A stretch of 64,000 nucleotides of DNA from Hydractinia symbiolongicarpus (taxonomy: Eukaryota > Cnidaria > Hydrozoa > Anthoathecata > Hydractiniidae), in contig NC_079882.1 in assembly GCF_029227915.1 (NCBI RefSeq), positions 10,416,001-10,480,000 of the forward strand, given 5' to 3'. Numbering within the stretch: position 1 is the stretch's first letter; the number at the start of each line of letters is the position of its first letter. The notes beneath the pieces were generated by a model. The model was given only the letters and a program-made list of their open reading frames with translations. It had not been told where the DNA came from and made no database searches. Positions 1 to 12,801 of the stretch are shown in pieces. The position numbers and the translations under genes were made by a program.

Positions 1-124
1 GGCTTACTTTGTACTAAAACCAACTTCGTCACCAGATCTCTTTGAGAAAACCAATTATTGCAGATCATGACTTTACTCTGGTCTGGCTTTTTTAAACATA
101 TTATAACCGTGGGGTAAAGTGGTT

Positions 125-700
125 AGTGGCAGGAGGAGGAGATGGGGGGGCTCCCTCTTTCATAACTTGAATCAAACTTGGCACAGTTAAAGCACTTCTT
201 GTGACGTCATCGAAAGCTTAAAATTTGTCCAATTACTTTAGTCCTAGAAGGAAATTGAACATTCTGTTTGCAGTTTCTTATAGTCAAATAAGAGTTATAT
301 AGCTAATTAATTTTTTGTATTCCGTATGATGAAATGCAAAAAAATCGCTTGAAAATTCGTAACTTCGTAACATAACTTCACATAATGAATTTCTTGCAAA
401 ACTATAATGTAATTTTCAAATTTTAAATTTAACGGAAGTTATTTTGTTTTAACGTTTATAAGGATTCTATCGAAAAATTTAAGGTATAGTTTGGGGCAAA
501 ATAGATTTCCTCGACTGTGTGGGTATGGGACCTAAAGATTTGCCGGTATGTCGGATATACAACCATGAAATCTCAGTAAATAAATAGTTACTGCAACATA
601 CTATTGGTAATTTTATTTTAGGGGGTATCAGGTCAGGGGTTGAGGAAATAAGGACCTGAACCCACCTTCCGGACCGAACAGGGTTAAACTGCAAGTAGAA
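125..700 (+). repeat. Dispersed repeat family A, copy 1
   Basis: Shares ordered landmarks with 21760-22470 and 50430-50920: a G-rich run followed by CTCCCTC-like sequence, 'AATCAAACTTGGCAC', 'GTGACGTCATC', an 'ATTCTGT..GCAGTTTCT' block, a 'TTGAAAATTCG' block, and a closing 'GGACCGAACAGGGTTTAA'-like end. Divergence between copies is high and there is no coding capacity, so this looks like an old non-autonomous element. All three copies lie in the same orientation. Confidence 0.7.
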
Positions 701-769
701 GGGGGTAACGAATTATTCTTTTTGTTTAAGATCACCAGTTAGTTTGTCTTAGTGTAATTATTAATAAGA

Positions 770-833
770 GCGGGGTCCCGGCAAACGTCCTGTCGGCAAT
801 CGTCCTGTCCCGCTTCTCATATAAACAGCCCTT
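770..833 (-). repeat. Terminal fragment of palindromic element family B
   Basis: The reverse complement of this stretch (GGGCTGTTTATATGAGAAGC..., then GGACGATTGCCG and GGACGTTTGC) closely matches the left arm of the palindromic element at 43411-43617. Only one arm is present here, so it is a truncated or solo end. Confidence 0.6.
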
Positions 834-2999
834 TATTGTGTTTTTCGACAGAAATATTATACACACTAGTATTTAGTCCCGTGGAAAAATCCACTATAGA
901 TATAGAATAAAAAAACAGAGAAATAGTGAGAGAAATTAGCCATAAAATTCACTTGTTCCAAAGGACATGAAAGTTTCGATACGTGATAAAAACTAAAGTT
1001 TAATTTCAATTGGTACACTAGTTAACTCAACAAGCAGCATGCGATTTTGTGACAAGTAAGGAACATATGAGCCTGCATATTAAAGAAACTTTTACACTCT
1101 TTTGCATTTAAATGCAAGTTAATGGAGCTTAAAACTATCTTTAACTGTGAAATTGATTTTGCAACAACAATTTCAATATTTTTGTGAAGACTCATTTTCG
1201 CAAAAATTTATCTGTGCCAAAATTCTCAGAAGTTTCAATTCGCATAAGTTAATATTTGTGAATTTTTTTTTTGAAATTATAAAAGGATTTTTTTTGTCCA
1301 TATTTTTCTATGGCAATTACCTACTCCTGCTCAATAGTATAATATTATAAATTAAGTTGTTTTATGCTTGTTTTTTATGTTAAAATATTTAGATAAAAAA
1401 AAAATATCAACAACTAACAAGAACAAAATTTTCGAAACGAAAGTTTCTTGTTTTTATTCGAATGGTTTAAATATATTTTTCATTTCAACTTACAAAATGT
1501 TTGGGCTGTCCGCTAATTGGAGAGAAGAAAATGCCTACCATACCTACCATTTCGTGTAAAAAGTATCGTCCGCTTATTAATTTTATTTAGCCTCTTAGAA
1601 AGCTTTTTATGAGAGTTTGACAAGAAAAAGGCCAGTGAAAAAAATATTGTCGAGTAATTAAGGTGATAATTTTAGTCCCGCTAACTAGGGGTAATATTGT
1701 AATTTAAGAATATAATTATCTCCCTTCCTTAATTTGTTGAACTCTTTTTTAATTTTCTGATTTCAAACATGCTAGTGGAAGATGAGCGTTTGTATGAGAT
1801 CAGTTACAATAATGAGCTTAACGCTTCGTTGCACCGCAACTACATGCTGCATTCTAATTGGCTCTTTAAACGTTTAATTTATTTCCAATTCATTAGCCTA
1901 TTTGTAGCTCTGTTGCTATAGGTTAAAAAACATTCGATTCAGTAAACATACTTGCTGCAGTAAAAACTCATCTTCGGCAATTCGAAAGCTATGGAAAGAA
2001 TAATTTATATGAAAAATATATATTAAATATAGCATTAACTAGAATAATGTAATTAGCAATTAAGTAGAACAAACAAGAAAGGTAAGTTATTCACGGGACA
2101 TGCTATTTTTCACTTGATTTCTTTAGTTTTATGTCCGCATGATTGACCATGGTTATAGGTACCTAACAGTATGTAGTGCACAAAAATTTGAAGTCGACAT
2201 TAAAACGTTGTTCTTGTTACCTCCCAGTTATTTCGATAAATTATCATTTGCGCATTTGTTGCACGTAAACAAGAGAAACACAAGCAAATAGAACAGTTTT
2301 AACCCACCAGAATGCTTTTATTTTTACGCAGTACTATTTGTTTGCTGATAAGAAAACAGCTTCACCTCAGCTAACACACAAGTCTGATACCTGCATAGAT
2401 AGGTACAAATTGGTCTGAAGTAAATATTTTCTATACAGTGATCTTTCAGATTCTGGTCCATGTTTACTACGTTCAATGAACTTTTGGTACCAATCTGTTA
2501 TCCTTAAGTTTATTCATTGTCGTGAGGATTGATTTTCGCTATTTTCGCTAATTTATCCATATTCGCGAACATTTTTCTGCGTGAAAATTCTTGAAAATAT
2601 CAGTTCGCGAAAATAAATCTTCGCGAAGTTACTATAAAAAATTTTTTTGCTAAAATTAAATTGAATTTAAAACTAGTTTTTCTCGTATTTTTCATTAAAT
2701 TTTCCTTTTTGTAGTTGGTAAAAATAATGGCTAGCAGATACACGATCTCAATGTTTAGTCTGGCAAAAATTATAATTGCAAAAAAAAACTACTTTCATGA
2801 AAATAATTCTTTGTAAATAACGTTAAAATGGTTCATTCTCCAAAAAAGAATCTTCGCGAAGTAACTCGACATTGTGATTCGCGAAAATTATTCAACTAAA
2901 GGTAGCGGTGTAAGTTTACTTTTTAAAACAATGAGACTGCCAATGTTGGAAGAAAGCTTTTACCTGTAAACATACTTAGACAAGACATTCTTCTTTTAG

Positions 3000-5706
3000 A
3001 TGATTCTTCGGCACGGTGAAACTGCTTATCTTTTTTCACTTTTATTTCTACTTACTACTGTCCAAGGTATGTTAGTTTGCATATGTTATAAGCTTCGGAA
3101 ATCATGCAGTACAACAAATTTTTGTTACATTTAGTATCCGTAAGAATATCAGTATGAATTCTTCTCTTTGAAATTACTGTTCTTTATCAAATCGCATTGA
3201 CGTAAAATCTTTAATTTTAGTTCGTTCAGAGTTCGGGTGGCCAGCAGGTACATATGGTATGCCAGAACCTGCAACAGGTTGTCCAAATTTTGGCGACATA
3301 GCGTTTAAAAGAGGATATACTTATCACAACACAGAAGACGAACATCCTGCCAATAAACGATCACAAAATTATCATTTTGCAGGAAACTTTTCACAGCATG
3401 GTGTTCAACAGAGATTTTGCATTAAAGAGGAATCTCAAGGTTCTCCAGAAATTTGGCCTGAAGGAAAATACTGCCTATATAAAAAAGGTTTGCATTTAAT
3501 CAGTGCCTAAAATTTCCGTAAAAAGTTTATTTTAAAATCAGCGGTAAAAGGATCTGCACTGCACATCCGCTAATTTTAAAACTTAGACTTAATTTCTATT
3601 AGCACAATAAAAGGTAAAATTTGTCACAAGCTTTGTTTCGCAGTACTGGTTTAAATTTGGCACAGAATCTTTCTGATCGTTTTTACATTAATGCAACCCT
3701 TGATTAGAAGATGCTCTGCCATCAATGCACTCGTTAGAATACGTTGTCTAGTATTTTTTTCTTCCAAATTAACATGTGCAAAATTCAAACTGTGCGGAAT
3801 ATTGTATTTTAGAATGACTTTGAAGTTACAACCATAGTAGAAAAGTTACCTGATGAAATATGATCAAGAAATATTAGCTAAATCATATCTCTAAGCATGT
3901 AGCCGTAATGATATTCTCGCTTTTCTTTTTTATTAATAGGAGTTTGCCCTGGTGGGTTAGAAGAAGGGTATGTGAAGTGGGATGATGAACATGCAACATT
4001 AGATCAAGCCAACAAACAAGTTGGGGCAGTACCAGATGGAGACTACGATAAAAAACATACTACCTTGAAGTACTGTTGCAGCACGAAAGGAGACGCCAAT
4101 ACACCTATTAGTTTGCCCAACACGAAGCCCTTTTATTTAATGGCTTATGGATCACCACAGTGTCAAAATGTTGCAGGGACTAGGGTAGGTAAATTTTTAT
4201 ATTACAGACTTCGTAATGTATCACCAATATACATTAAGGGGAGAAATTTCAGCGAAAATTTAATTTCCCAAATCAAAAAAAAAAAGAAAAAAAAAAATTC
4301 GCGGGAATTTAAAAGATTTAATTTTTTTCGCGAGAATTTTATTTTGCGAAATAGCAAAAATTTAAATTTTTTACCAAAACTTTTTTTTGTGATTTCAAAG
4401 CAATCAAATTTTTAAGCAAATTAATTTTTGGAGTTTCCCATTATAATTAAGTGTGAATGACATTAAAGAAAAAAGGATACTTTTGGCATTGAAATCTGAC
4501 ATCAGAAAATTTTCTACGAATTTGTTTCGCGTATTACAGAAAATTAAATTTCTCGCGGGAATTTAATAATGCAAATTTGAAAATTTAAATTTTTGCGAGA
4601 ATTTAATTTCGCTAATTCCAGTATAATTTGTGGTAAATATTCCCCCCCGCAAAAAGTTCTTCCCGTATATTTCGTATGTTTATTTTTAATTTAAACTGTT
4701 GGAAAGACCAATATGTGTTTGCACAGAAAGTAAAAAACTACTCTTCAAATTATAAGGGGGTTGAAGACAAGTGTCTATTAAATAACTCGGCTGACGTTTA
4801 ATTATTTATATGTACAAATCCATCATTCTGATTGGTTAAAAATCAATCTGTTTCCCCAGCGCAAAAAGAAAGTTTAAATTGTTTTCGGCAAAGAGCCTTG
4901 TTTTAATGAGGATTTGCCATACACAGTTAAAAATTAGGTTAAAAGTGATTTTGTGACTTTCCTAAATTTCATCAAAGATAAACTATTAAAACCATCGTTA
5001 ACTCAGTAAAAAAGGCAACCTAGATCAGGGCTTGTAAATAATGTAAAAAACTTTGTTTCAGGCTTCTATGGAATTTATCAAATTTGATGACAATGACAGG
5101 GGAAGTGAAAATAAATTTGATGGTGCTACGCCATTTGGACCAAGTGAAGACTTGTTCAATACAAAAATATACTACTGTTACTATGAACCTGGAGAGGCGT
5201 CCACTGAAGATCTTGGAACAGGAAAGAAAGTTCTCGCTAAAGTAAGTTTTAAAAGCAGTTACTAGCAGATAAGCTGCTTATTCCTACAAAGGACAGGTGC
5301 AAACTCATTTCCATGAAATTTTTATGGCATGAATAATGAAATCTTTTAAGCAAATCAAAAGTTGGGCTTTTTTTAAGATTTATTTTGGGTTCATGTAAAA
5401 TTTAAGAAAGCTATTTTGGTTGCGCAAATAAAAGGAGAGAATAATAATAATGCAAAAATTAAATTGTTAGAATTAAAAAAATTATTACCTAAGTGTTTTT
5501 GACACTGAAATATTCTCTACCGTGTATTTATATTTCAGGATTATAAACATACGTCATCAGGTTTAGCCGTTTTGATTGGATGCGGTGTTGCAGGAATCAT
5601 TGTTGGTACAGCATCAATAGCGTTTGCAACGAAGCGCGTGTTAGGAGCCCGATCAAGAACAGATTTTGATTCAGCTGATATTGACCCTGTTCCAGATGCA
5701 CCATAA
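3000..5706 (+). CDS. ApeC (apextrin C-terminal) domain single-pass membrane protein
   Basis: Five exons: 3000-3066, 3221-3487, 3940-4184, 5062-5241, 5539-5706, all with GT-AG borders and matching phases; about 308 residues. Residues 1-22 form a signal peptide with a hydrophobic core (LFSLLFLLTTVQ). The mature part opens with the ApeC hallmark WPAGTYGMPEPATGCP (residues 29-44) and continues with ordered Cys/Trp motifs (WPEGKYCLYKKG, CPGGLEEGYVKWDDE, LKYCCS, PFYLMAYGSPQCQNV, KIYYCYYEPG) typical of the whole domain. After it comes a transmembrane helix (about 262-282, LAVLIGCGVAGIIVGTASIAFA), a short basic stop-transfer segment and an acidic cytoplasmic tail. Known family role: secreted or surface proteins bearing ApeC occur in marine invertebrates, and some bind microbial cell-wall components. 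A membrane-anchored immune or adhesion receptor is inference. The start is chosen because the first exon supplies both an ATG and a signal peptide. Confidence 0.86.
4240..4625. repeat. AT-rich TTCGCGAA-palindrome repeat in an ApeC-gene intron
   Basis: The intron holds repeated blocks of the type 'TTCGCGGGAATTTAA', 'TTTCGCGAGAATTTTATTTTG' and 'TTTGCGAGAATTTAATTTCGC' in both orientations, interrupted by an A-rich tract. The same flavour recurs at 2525-2890, 16070-16310, 22590-22880 and 24650-24730. Confidence 0.55.
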
Positions 5707-6940
5707 GATACAACTCCACAAATATGTACAATTCCGTGTCAATGTCTTACTTATTCACAAATACTGTAAATGGTAGTGTTTCGATTGTTTATGTCAACAC
5801 TCTCTATTCAATTCACTACAGGCTCTGCATAGCTTATGTCCTGATATCCTGTCCTATAGGAATTATGCAAAATACTGCTGAGACATTTTTCTTAGTAATT
5901 CGCAAATTAAAGCATATTAAATTTTAATTTCTTACATACCCACATTTCGCCTGACACAGATGTTGATTTCGTATTGAGAAGGCATGAAATATTGTCGGAT
6001 AATAGCAAATGCGATGTATTTTAATGATTCCCACGAATTTCCACGTACTAGTATGTGTTAGTATTCAATCTGTCGTTTATTAACCTTGTCCCGTGGGCTT
6101 GTGTTCTTTTTTTACATTTTAAAAGGACGAATCTATTTTCGGAAGCATCTCTAGGGACGAAGTTAATCACAAATATATAACAAATCGCATGTCGTATTCA
6201 TATGTGATCCCTTGTTCGTTAATTTTGTAAAGTTTTTACAACGGAAATTTTTCAATACAATTTTTATATGTAAACCTTTTATACTATACACCTGTAAAAA
6301 GTTTTAGAGAAAACTCAACTTACACAACGTCCTTCCTTCTTGTTACTTTCCTCAGTGGATACTGCTTCAACTCGCTATTAAATAGCATCAGAAGAGGGGG
6401 GGGGGGGGATGTTTAATAGTTTTTTGCGCATCGCGATTTCTGTTAAATTTATGTTAGGAAATTCTAAATTTGAAAATATTTTGTTAAACTAGGTATGGGG
6501 TAGCCACTGTTATCGGAGATAGACTTCAAGAGATTGCAGTCTGACATTTTTTTCAAGAACTAGCCGACTATCAGCTTTCTGTGTCTGTTTCTTTCTGTTT
6601 CTTTCTTTCTGTGTAATTTCACGTGTGGATGTATCGCAGGTTTTAGGATAACTGAATAGCAGATCTCACAAAGTGAAGCAGAGGTACCCTAACCCTTCCT
6701 AAAAATAGGGGTTAAAAAATAAAAATAAAACAATGATAATTATAAAGTAGATCAAACAAAAATTTACAACTATATATAATTATAATTTAAAAAAGAGAAT
6801 TTAATAACCAAATACTTTTTGGTAGAATTTCTGTCACAAAAGTACATTTAGGGGACTCCTATTCATAGCATCTTACGATTTATACCACAACAATCGTTTA
6901 ACAACAACTGACGTGTCATTAAGATCTGCATGGGTAATCA
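5707..6940. other. Intergenic region between convergent ApeC and WASHC3 genes
   Basis: Contains the 3' flank of the ApeC gene (an AATTAAAG/ATTAAA context near 5906-5922 could serve polyadenylation), a poly-G run near 6396-6407 and a pyrimidine-rich CTTT/CTGT tract near 6575-6612. No further gene is recognised. The two genes are convergent here, so both transcripts end in this interval. Confidence 0.55.
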
Positions 6941-9900
6941 TCAATCATCATCACTAAACGAAGATGCCTCAGAAGACGAATCTCTGTCATTGTCGTCATC
7001 GCTATCGTCACCATCGGACAGTGCGACAGCATCTCCGCCGTCGGATGGTGCGTCTGGGGTACTAAAAAATAAAACTTCAGTAACAAACGTGGGCAAAGTT
7101 AAGGTTTCAAACAGTCAAAATCTTTTATAGAACCACAGAACAAAACTGTTGCAAGAAATTCCCACTTACTCCAACAAATCTGCGTTAAAGCCCTCTGCTG
7201 CCATTTTACCTTTTACTGCAGAGAGTGGAACACCCTTAAAAGATTAAGAGATCAAGCAAATATATGTTTTTTTCTAACTGCGAAAAAATAAATAAATTGT
7301 TGAAACATACAAACGCCAACATCTTGAAATATTTCGCATAACGTGGGTCCTGTGATACAGTCATTTCTAAAAAATTTAAATATAGTTCCGTATTTGGGTA
7401 CTAATAACACGTTTTCAAAAAGTATAAATCTTTGCATATGTATAAAAAAATGATCGTGCCTTTCTGGAAAAATATCGAATAAAACACTGAAAGCTTTTTC
7501 CTTTTGTACTGCATTTTTTAACCTCTTTTTTCCGGGGCTTCTGGGTATTTTAGCACAATTTCTGAAAATTAATACACTATAAGTTGTCGTAAAAACACTT
7601 ACTGCGAACTTCCGGTTCCACTGCTAAAAAAAAAGATTTAGACACGTTAAGTAAATCATTTTTGTAGCAAATCTTAATAGAAGAGAAAAATATTTCACAC
7701 ACCTGCTTCAATCGGAACATTGTCATCATTCTACAAAAAAATAATAACATGATTATTAAGACTTTATCATAGAAACGACTTTTTGTTGGAAGAAGCAGCA
7801 AATAAAACCAACCTGAACCGGAGATTTCACTTCAGATTGTAAGTTTTTATTTGGTACACTTTCTTCATTAGTAACTGGCGCTGACGATACAGTTGTTGTA
7901 GATTCAGGTGCAGATATTTGATCCAAACCAGGAATTGAGGATAGCTGCAAACAAAGGTTTTATCAAAAATACTCAATTTCAAAACAAACAGCAAGACACA
8001 CAGCATAAATACACAGTGAAAATACAAATATCACGATATTGACACACTGCCGCACCTTGGCTTCTAGTATACTTAGTGTTATCTCCAGCCTTTGGATTTT
8101 CACCTGAAGATCCGATAATTTCTAGAAAAGATGAAATAAAGTTATTTACCATTCTATTAAAAATCATAAATCAACTAATTGATTTCTCACCTGCTCACAA
8201 ACTCCCGAAAATCTGTTCAAAAAACGAACAGTATGCGTCACGAAATGATTCAAAAATGCCAACGTTCGTTTGTAATTAATTGGAGGTGCCTGAAGAAAAA
8301 ATGCCGGAAAATTATGTCATGAATTAAATTTAGTAAAAATAATAAAAACATTTATGACTTGTCATATGGGTAATGTTGGGAAAATCCCTAAGGAAATCTG
8401 ATGACAGATTTTTTAGAGCAGAAAAAGTACAGAAAAAAGAAAATTACATAGTTATTTTGATGTTTTGCCCCTGCCTTATGGTGGCAACTAATGGATTGTT
8501 TTGCTTTTTAGAACAAAAATAACAACCTCTATTTTCCCTTGATATGTGTTTTTTCACAGATCCTCCTTGGTAATTTGCTTCATTAAGTTTCCTTAATAAT
8601 GTGTCTGCTTTTTGAGCAATAAAAAAGATACATTACAATGTTTTAGGAACATATCAATCATAAATAGGCTTTAGAAATAATTCCAATTGGTCTTGCATCG
8701 ACATAAACAAAACTGTGTATCGCACAACTAGGAAATTATATCCTATTTGTTTGTTTCTCAACCATTTGCAAATAAATAAATTGTCCATTTTATCAGCATT
8801 TTTTGCCACGTTGTTTTAACAGATGTACAGTCAAAACATAAAGTTCTGTACTGGGCAGAGTTACATCATTTTAGTGCTTAGATATGCACCTAAAAAGGAT
8901 GTTATACAATAGGTTACCTACAGGGTTTTCATCACACGTTTTGTTTTATTTTTAGCTACATGGGAGAGCTTATACATAGAAAATGTCAGGCATAAAGAAA
9001 TGATGGAATCAATGGCAGGCTTATACTTAGATGCGCTTGTATTCAGTTTATGATATTCTCTCTGCCCCTAGCCAGTCAGGGACAACCGCAAATTGAACTA
9101 TCACAAATTAGGATAGTAGCTTAGGTTAGCTAGAAGATTTTCCAGTAGTTAGGAGATCATCTCATATTTAGGAGATTAATTTTTTTCTTTTACCATATAT
9201 TGACAACCACGTCTCACCTCATCCTAACTTATCTTTTTTCCAAGTTTGGTTGCTCGTTCGATCATCCCTGTTCAAGCAGAATGCGAAACTAGAAATTATA
9301 CATCAAAAGTCTTTGAATCTGCTTATTAGGTAAGAATAGTATATTTAGGCTAAGCACAGCCATGTTTAAAATATGCAGCACAGGAACTTTAGCCTTTTTC
9401 CAGAAGCAACCAGAGCCGTGAAACAAAGGACCCGAAGCATGGGACATGTATTCTTAATCAAAACAAACTAAATGCTATATCTTCTCACAGCGCAAATAGA
9501 GAAAAATTTAAATTTTTACATTTTCTGTGGTAAGCCCTTTTGGTTCTTACAACTGCGTGGCAGGCAGAAACATTGTTGCGACTATGCAACAGAACAGCGA
9601 TAGGTGGCAAAAACAAGTTGATAGTCTAATTAGGACAGATAAATCTCCCAAATTGCCTATTGTAAACTAATTTGCAGTTATCCCAGACTAGCCCATCACA
9701 CCAAAGTATGTTAGTCTCTAAAGCATACCAGCAGATATATGTTGCTAGCATTTTAGCCATGGATAGTTATCCCAGGTATTACATATTGAAATAAAGATTC
9801 CATAACCTGATTTGCATAAGAAGGTGCTGTTCTGCCCGATATTAAACCCTGCCCTGATTATATACAGCAGCTTGCACTGGGTAAAAATAGGGCAGAAAAT

Positions 9901-10567
9901 ACATAATCAGGGCAACATAATCAGAACAGGCCGGCTTATTATTATGTACAACAGTTAAAAATATTATTTGACACTTATAAAAGGAACATAATCAGGGCAG
10001 GCTGGTTTATGTACGACAGTTTAATATCACTTGTTACTTAAAAAAATGCTTATATTATTTCTTACTTATTTTATAGAACGTAATCCACAGGATTCAATTC
10101 CTGCAAAAAATAAATGAGCCAACCAACCATTCGCAAAATCTACTTCCGTGACATTTAGTTACTTCATTCAAAGTATATTATGTTGAAATATACTCACAAG
10201 AGGAGTTTAAATTTAAAATTATGTCAAGATTTTTTCCTGGCTATGGCTAGTTTTCAATGGTGTTATATTCTGCAGAGAAAAAAAAGCACAAAATCTATCG
10301 TTCTGTAACAATCCGTCAATGTTTCAAAAAAATGCCAATCGCAGCCTGCCTTGCAGGCATTTTATAGCGATCATAATCTGGTCATCACAACATAAAAATT
10401 GAGGCCATAATTGGGCCATGCGTCCATAATCCCGGCTGTCCTGTTTTATAAACAGGCCGTTTGCGCAATCTGGGCACAGAACAGGTGCCAGCTAGCTCTC
10501 TACATTAAAAGTACATTACCTGAGCTAAATCTACTGCAGGGCCAACGATTGGTAAATCATCATCCAT
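6941..10567 (-). CDS. WASHC3: WASH complex subunit 3 (CCDC53)
   Basis: Nine exons on the minus strand: 10520-10567, 8191-8289, 8056-8121, 7813-7944, 7703-7730, 7603-7623, 7311-7366, 7170-7234, 6941-7061. Together they encode about 211 residues, close to the roughly 194 of the human protein. The order of conserved blocks is diagnostic: an acidic start MDDDLPIVGPAVDL, then KRTLAFLNHFVTHTVRFLNR, a coiled coil (LSDLQVKIQRLEITLSILEA) running into KLSSIPGLDQI, a Ser/Thr/Pro linker, DPRYAKYFKML, GVPLSAVKGKMAAEGFNADL, and an Asp/Ser-rich end finishing SSFSDDD. In known biology this subunit belongs to the WASH complex, which activates Arp2/3 on endosomes for actin-dependent sorting. Two exons are tiny (28 and 21 nt). 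Intron 1 is about 2.2 kb and carries repeats. The start ATG at 10565-10567 gives the family's acidic N terminus. Confidence 0.95.
9835..10030. repeat. Short direct and inverted repeats in WASHC3 intron 1
   Basis: 'GCCCTGATTAT' (about 9850) faces 'ATAATCAGGGC' copies near 9900 and 9990. A block beginning 'AACATAATCAG' and ending 'TATGTACAACAGTT' or 'TATGTACGACAGTT' occurs twice, about 75 bp apart. This looks like a nested or rearranged small palindromic element. Confidence 0.5.
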
Positions 10568-12801
10568 TGTTACAGATTAGGATTTTGAAATATATATATA
10601 CTTTTTAACGTGCAACGTTACAAAATAAAACGGCCGAACCGTTTTGGTTGGTCCGGGCAGGGTCACGAGTGAGTTAAAAGTGAAAGCAAAGTTGTTTGCT
10701 ATTTGGAATTATGACCAAGAGCTCTTAATCGAGTAATAAACGAAACAGGCAAAAACGAAGACGATGAATATCAATATTTTATTTAAAAAATATCGTACAT
10801 GCCGTGCCAATAAAAGTCATAGTTTTAAAACGACAACAAACAGAGGGTCAAAATAGTGATTTTCCCGAATCAACCATATTTTTTATGGTATGACTTAATT
10901 GGAATATAACTGGGATAGGAATAGGGCACGCCATCCAAATTTGCTAACAGTCGCCTTAAACAGGATGTTTTTCTTATTTGCATTTCTAGTAGACAGAACA
11001 GCTGTCAGCTATTTTGTCCAAATCATTCAACATGTTTTTGTGTTTTCTTAGTAAGGAGGCCGTTTTTTATACTAATGTCAAAAGTTTTGTAGAATTTGAT
11101 CAACTTTTATTAAATTTCCTAAAGCTTACCTTCCACTTAAAGGAGAACAAATGAAAATACTTACATTTGTCTTTTTGTACTAAAAACATTCTTACATATC
11201 CTAAAAACAACATGGCAATAAAATTTTGGGCTTAAGGTTTCTACAACAGGCCATATACTGGTTGGGACATTGTAATCCATTGAGACTTAGAAGGACATGA
11301 CTGATAGCCACCTGCCTGTGTGCATGGCACCATGTGATTACAAGTTGTGGGAACCTTTGTAATATAAGGCTACAACACAACCTTGGGGGCTGTGCACGTA
11401 GATGACAAGGTTCTATTAGCCTGATTAAAAGAACTAGATTGATGGCAACCTCCCTTCTGAGGCTACACAAGGTCATAATACAGCCTTTGAAAGCCTTTTA
11501 ATGTTGTTTACAAGTTATGAAGGAAAATTAATTGCGATGTATGCCAGAAGATGCCACTGGAAGGACTAGCCCGAACGCCTTTTCACAAATAAATTTTATT
11601 ATAGCTACCATTATAGGGTAGGCTAGTTTTAAGCATGTAGTTTGTATGGTACAACCTTTATAAGTTCTGATTCATTTAAGTGTCTTTTTCATTTTTGGGT
11701 TTAAATGTTTAATATGTTTTATATAGCTACTGGTTAATATTTGGCAATTGGCTGCATTTTAAAATGTATTTCAAAATAGCTATGTGATTTCACAGCTTTG
11801 TGGCTTCTTAGTTTGTTGCTTCATTGCAATTTAATGTCTTCATCTAATTAACAAAAAATAAGTAAACAAAGTTGTTGCATTAATCCATGAAGCCACAAAG
11901 CCAGCTGTTTTCTTAAAGACAAAAAGGGTTTATCCCATTATTTATTTATCTAAAATTTCCTATATATACTTAAAATCGGGCATCTAGTGATTTACGTCTC
12001 AATTTCCTGATATGTGTTTATTTCATTTGAATAATTTTCTGCGCTCTGTTTCATAGTCTAAATGATCTTGCAAACCTGTCCTAGATGTAGTTAATGACTG
12101 TAGCTATACAAAGCAGTCCTGTCATTGAGAAAGATTTATAAATTGAATTAACGAAGAGGACCTGACCTTGAAAATTTGTACTTAAAAAATTCTCAGCTTG
12201 TCTTGTCATAATAGTATATAATATATAAAATTATATTAAGTTATTATGATCGATGGCAGACTTTCTCTTCAGCATTTGTTTTAACCCTCCGATTTTGAAC
12301 AGCACACTCCCATCTTTTTTTGTTGTCCTGTTCAAGCAACATTTTACAGAAAAAGATTTATACAACATCAAGTCCAGTTTTAATTCGCTTTGCCAATTGG
12401 TTGCCCTTGTTAGTTGACACGAGTTACTTAGTGAAAAGTAAAATATTAATAATAATAAAAAAATAATAATAAAAAAAATAATAATAATAAAAATAATATA
12501 AAAGTATAATTTTTCTTGCTTTAATTTAAAAATTAACTACATTGGTTTTGTGTTTTCTTCTGCGTACATGCATTTTATGAATATCTAGAAGGTCTTTTGA
12601 CCCTCTAGATATTCAAACTTATTTTTTAAAAAAAAATTATCCTAAATGGCAAAGCTCAGTTCAGTTGCTGTATTTTCTGTCTGCATGGATTAAAAGTTAT
12701 ATATGAAAAGTTTTTGTTTGTGTAAGAGTTGGCAATTCTCTTAACTGAATGTATTTAATGTGTTTATAACTTTTGTAGAATTATATGTTAAAATTGCAAG
12801 T
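10568..12801. other. Intergenic region between divergent WASHC3 and CCDC34-like genes
   Basis: This 2.2 kb interval must contain promoters for both genes. It holds an ATAAT/AAT microsatellite (about 12446-12500) and a near-perfect hairpin at 12579-12614. A splice-acceptor-like 'CTTTTGTAG' ends near 12777, just before the CCDC34-like start, so a 5' non-coding exon may lie upstream. No coding gene was recognised; the minus-strand open frame at 11201-11476 resembles nothing I know. Confidence 0.55.
12446..12500. repeat. AAT/AAAT microsatellite
   Basis: Imperfect run of AAT and AAAT units in the shared upstream region of WASHC3 and the CCDC34-like gene. Confidence 0.8.

Larger units (their letters stand above)
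1..2999. other. Intergenic region left of the ApeC gene
   Basis: No coding exon with family resemblance or plausible splice structure is visible on either strand; the short open frames are AT-rich and low in complexity. The stretch holds copy 1 of a three-copy dispersed repeat (about 125-700), a terminal fragment of a palindromic element (about 770-833), and AT-rich tracts studded with TTCGCGAA-type palindromes (about 1190-1290 and 2525-2890). Confidence 0.6.

Noticed and set aside
6930-7130. Plus-strand open frame starting MGNHQSSS, looking like a small myristoylated protein
   Set aside because: It is the antisense of the Asp/Ser-rich last exon of WASHC3, whose minus-strand reading matches the family's C terminus.
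11201-11476. Minus-strand open frame of 91 codons in the WASHC3/CCDC34 spacer
   Set aside because: No family resemblance or splice context; more GC-rich than its surroundings but with no visible support as a gene or RNA.
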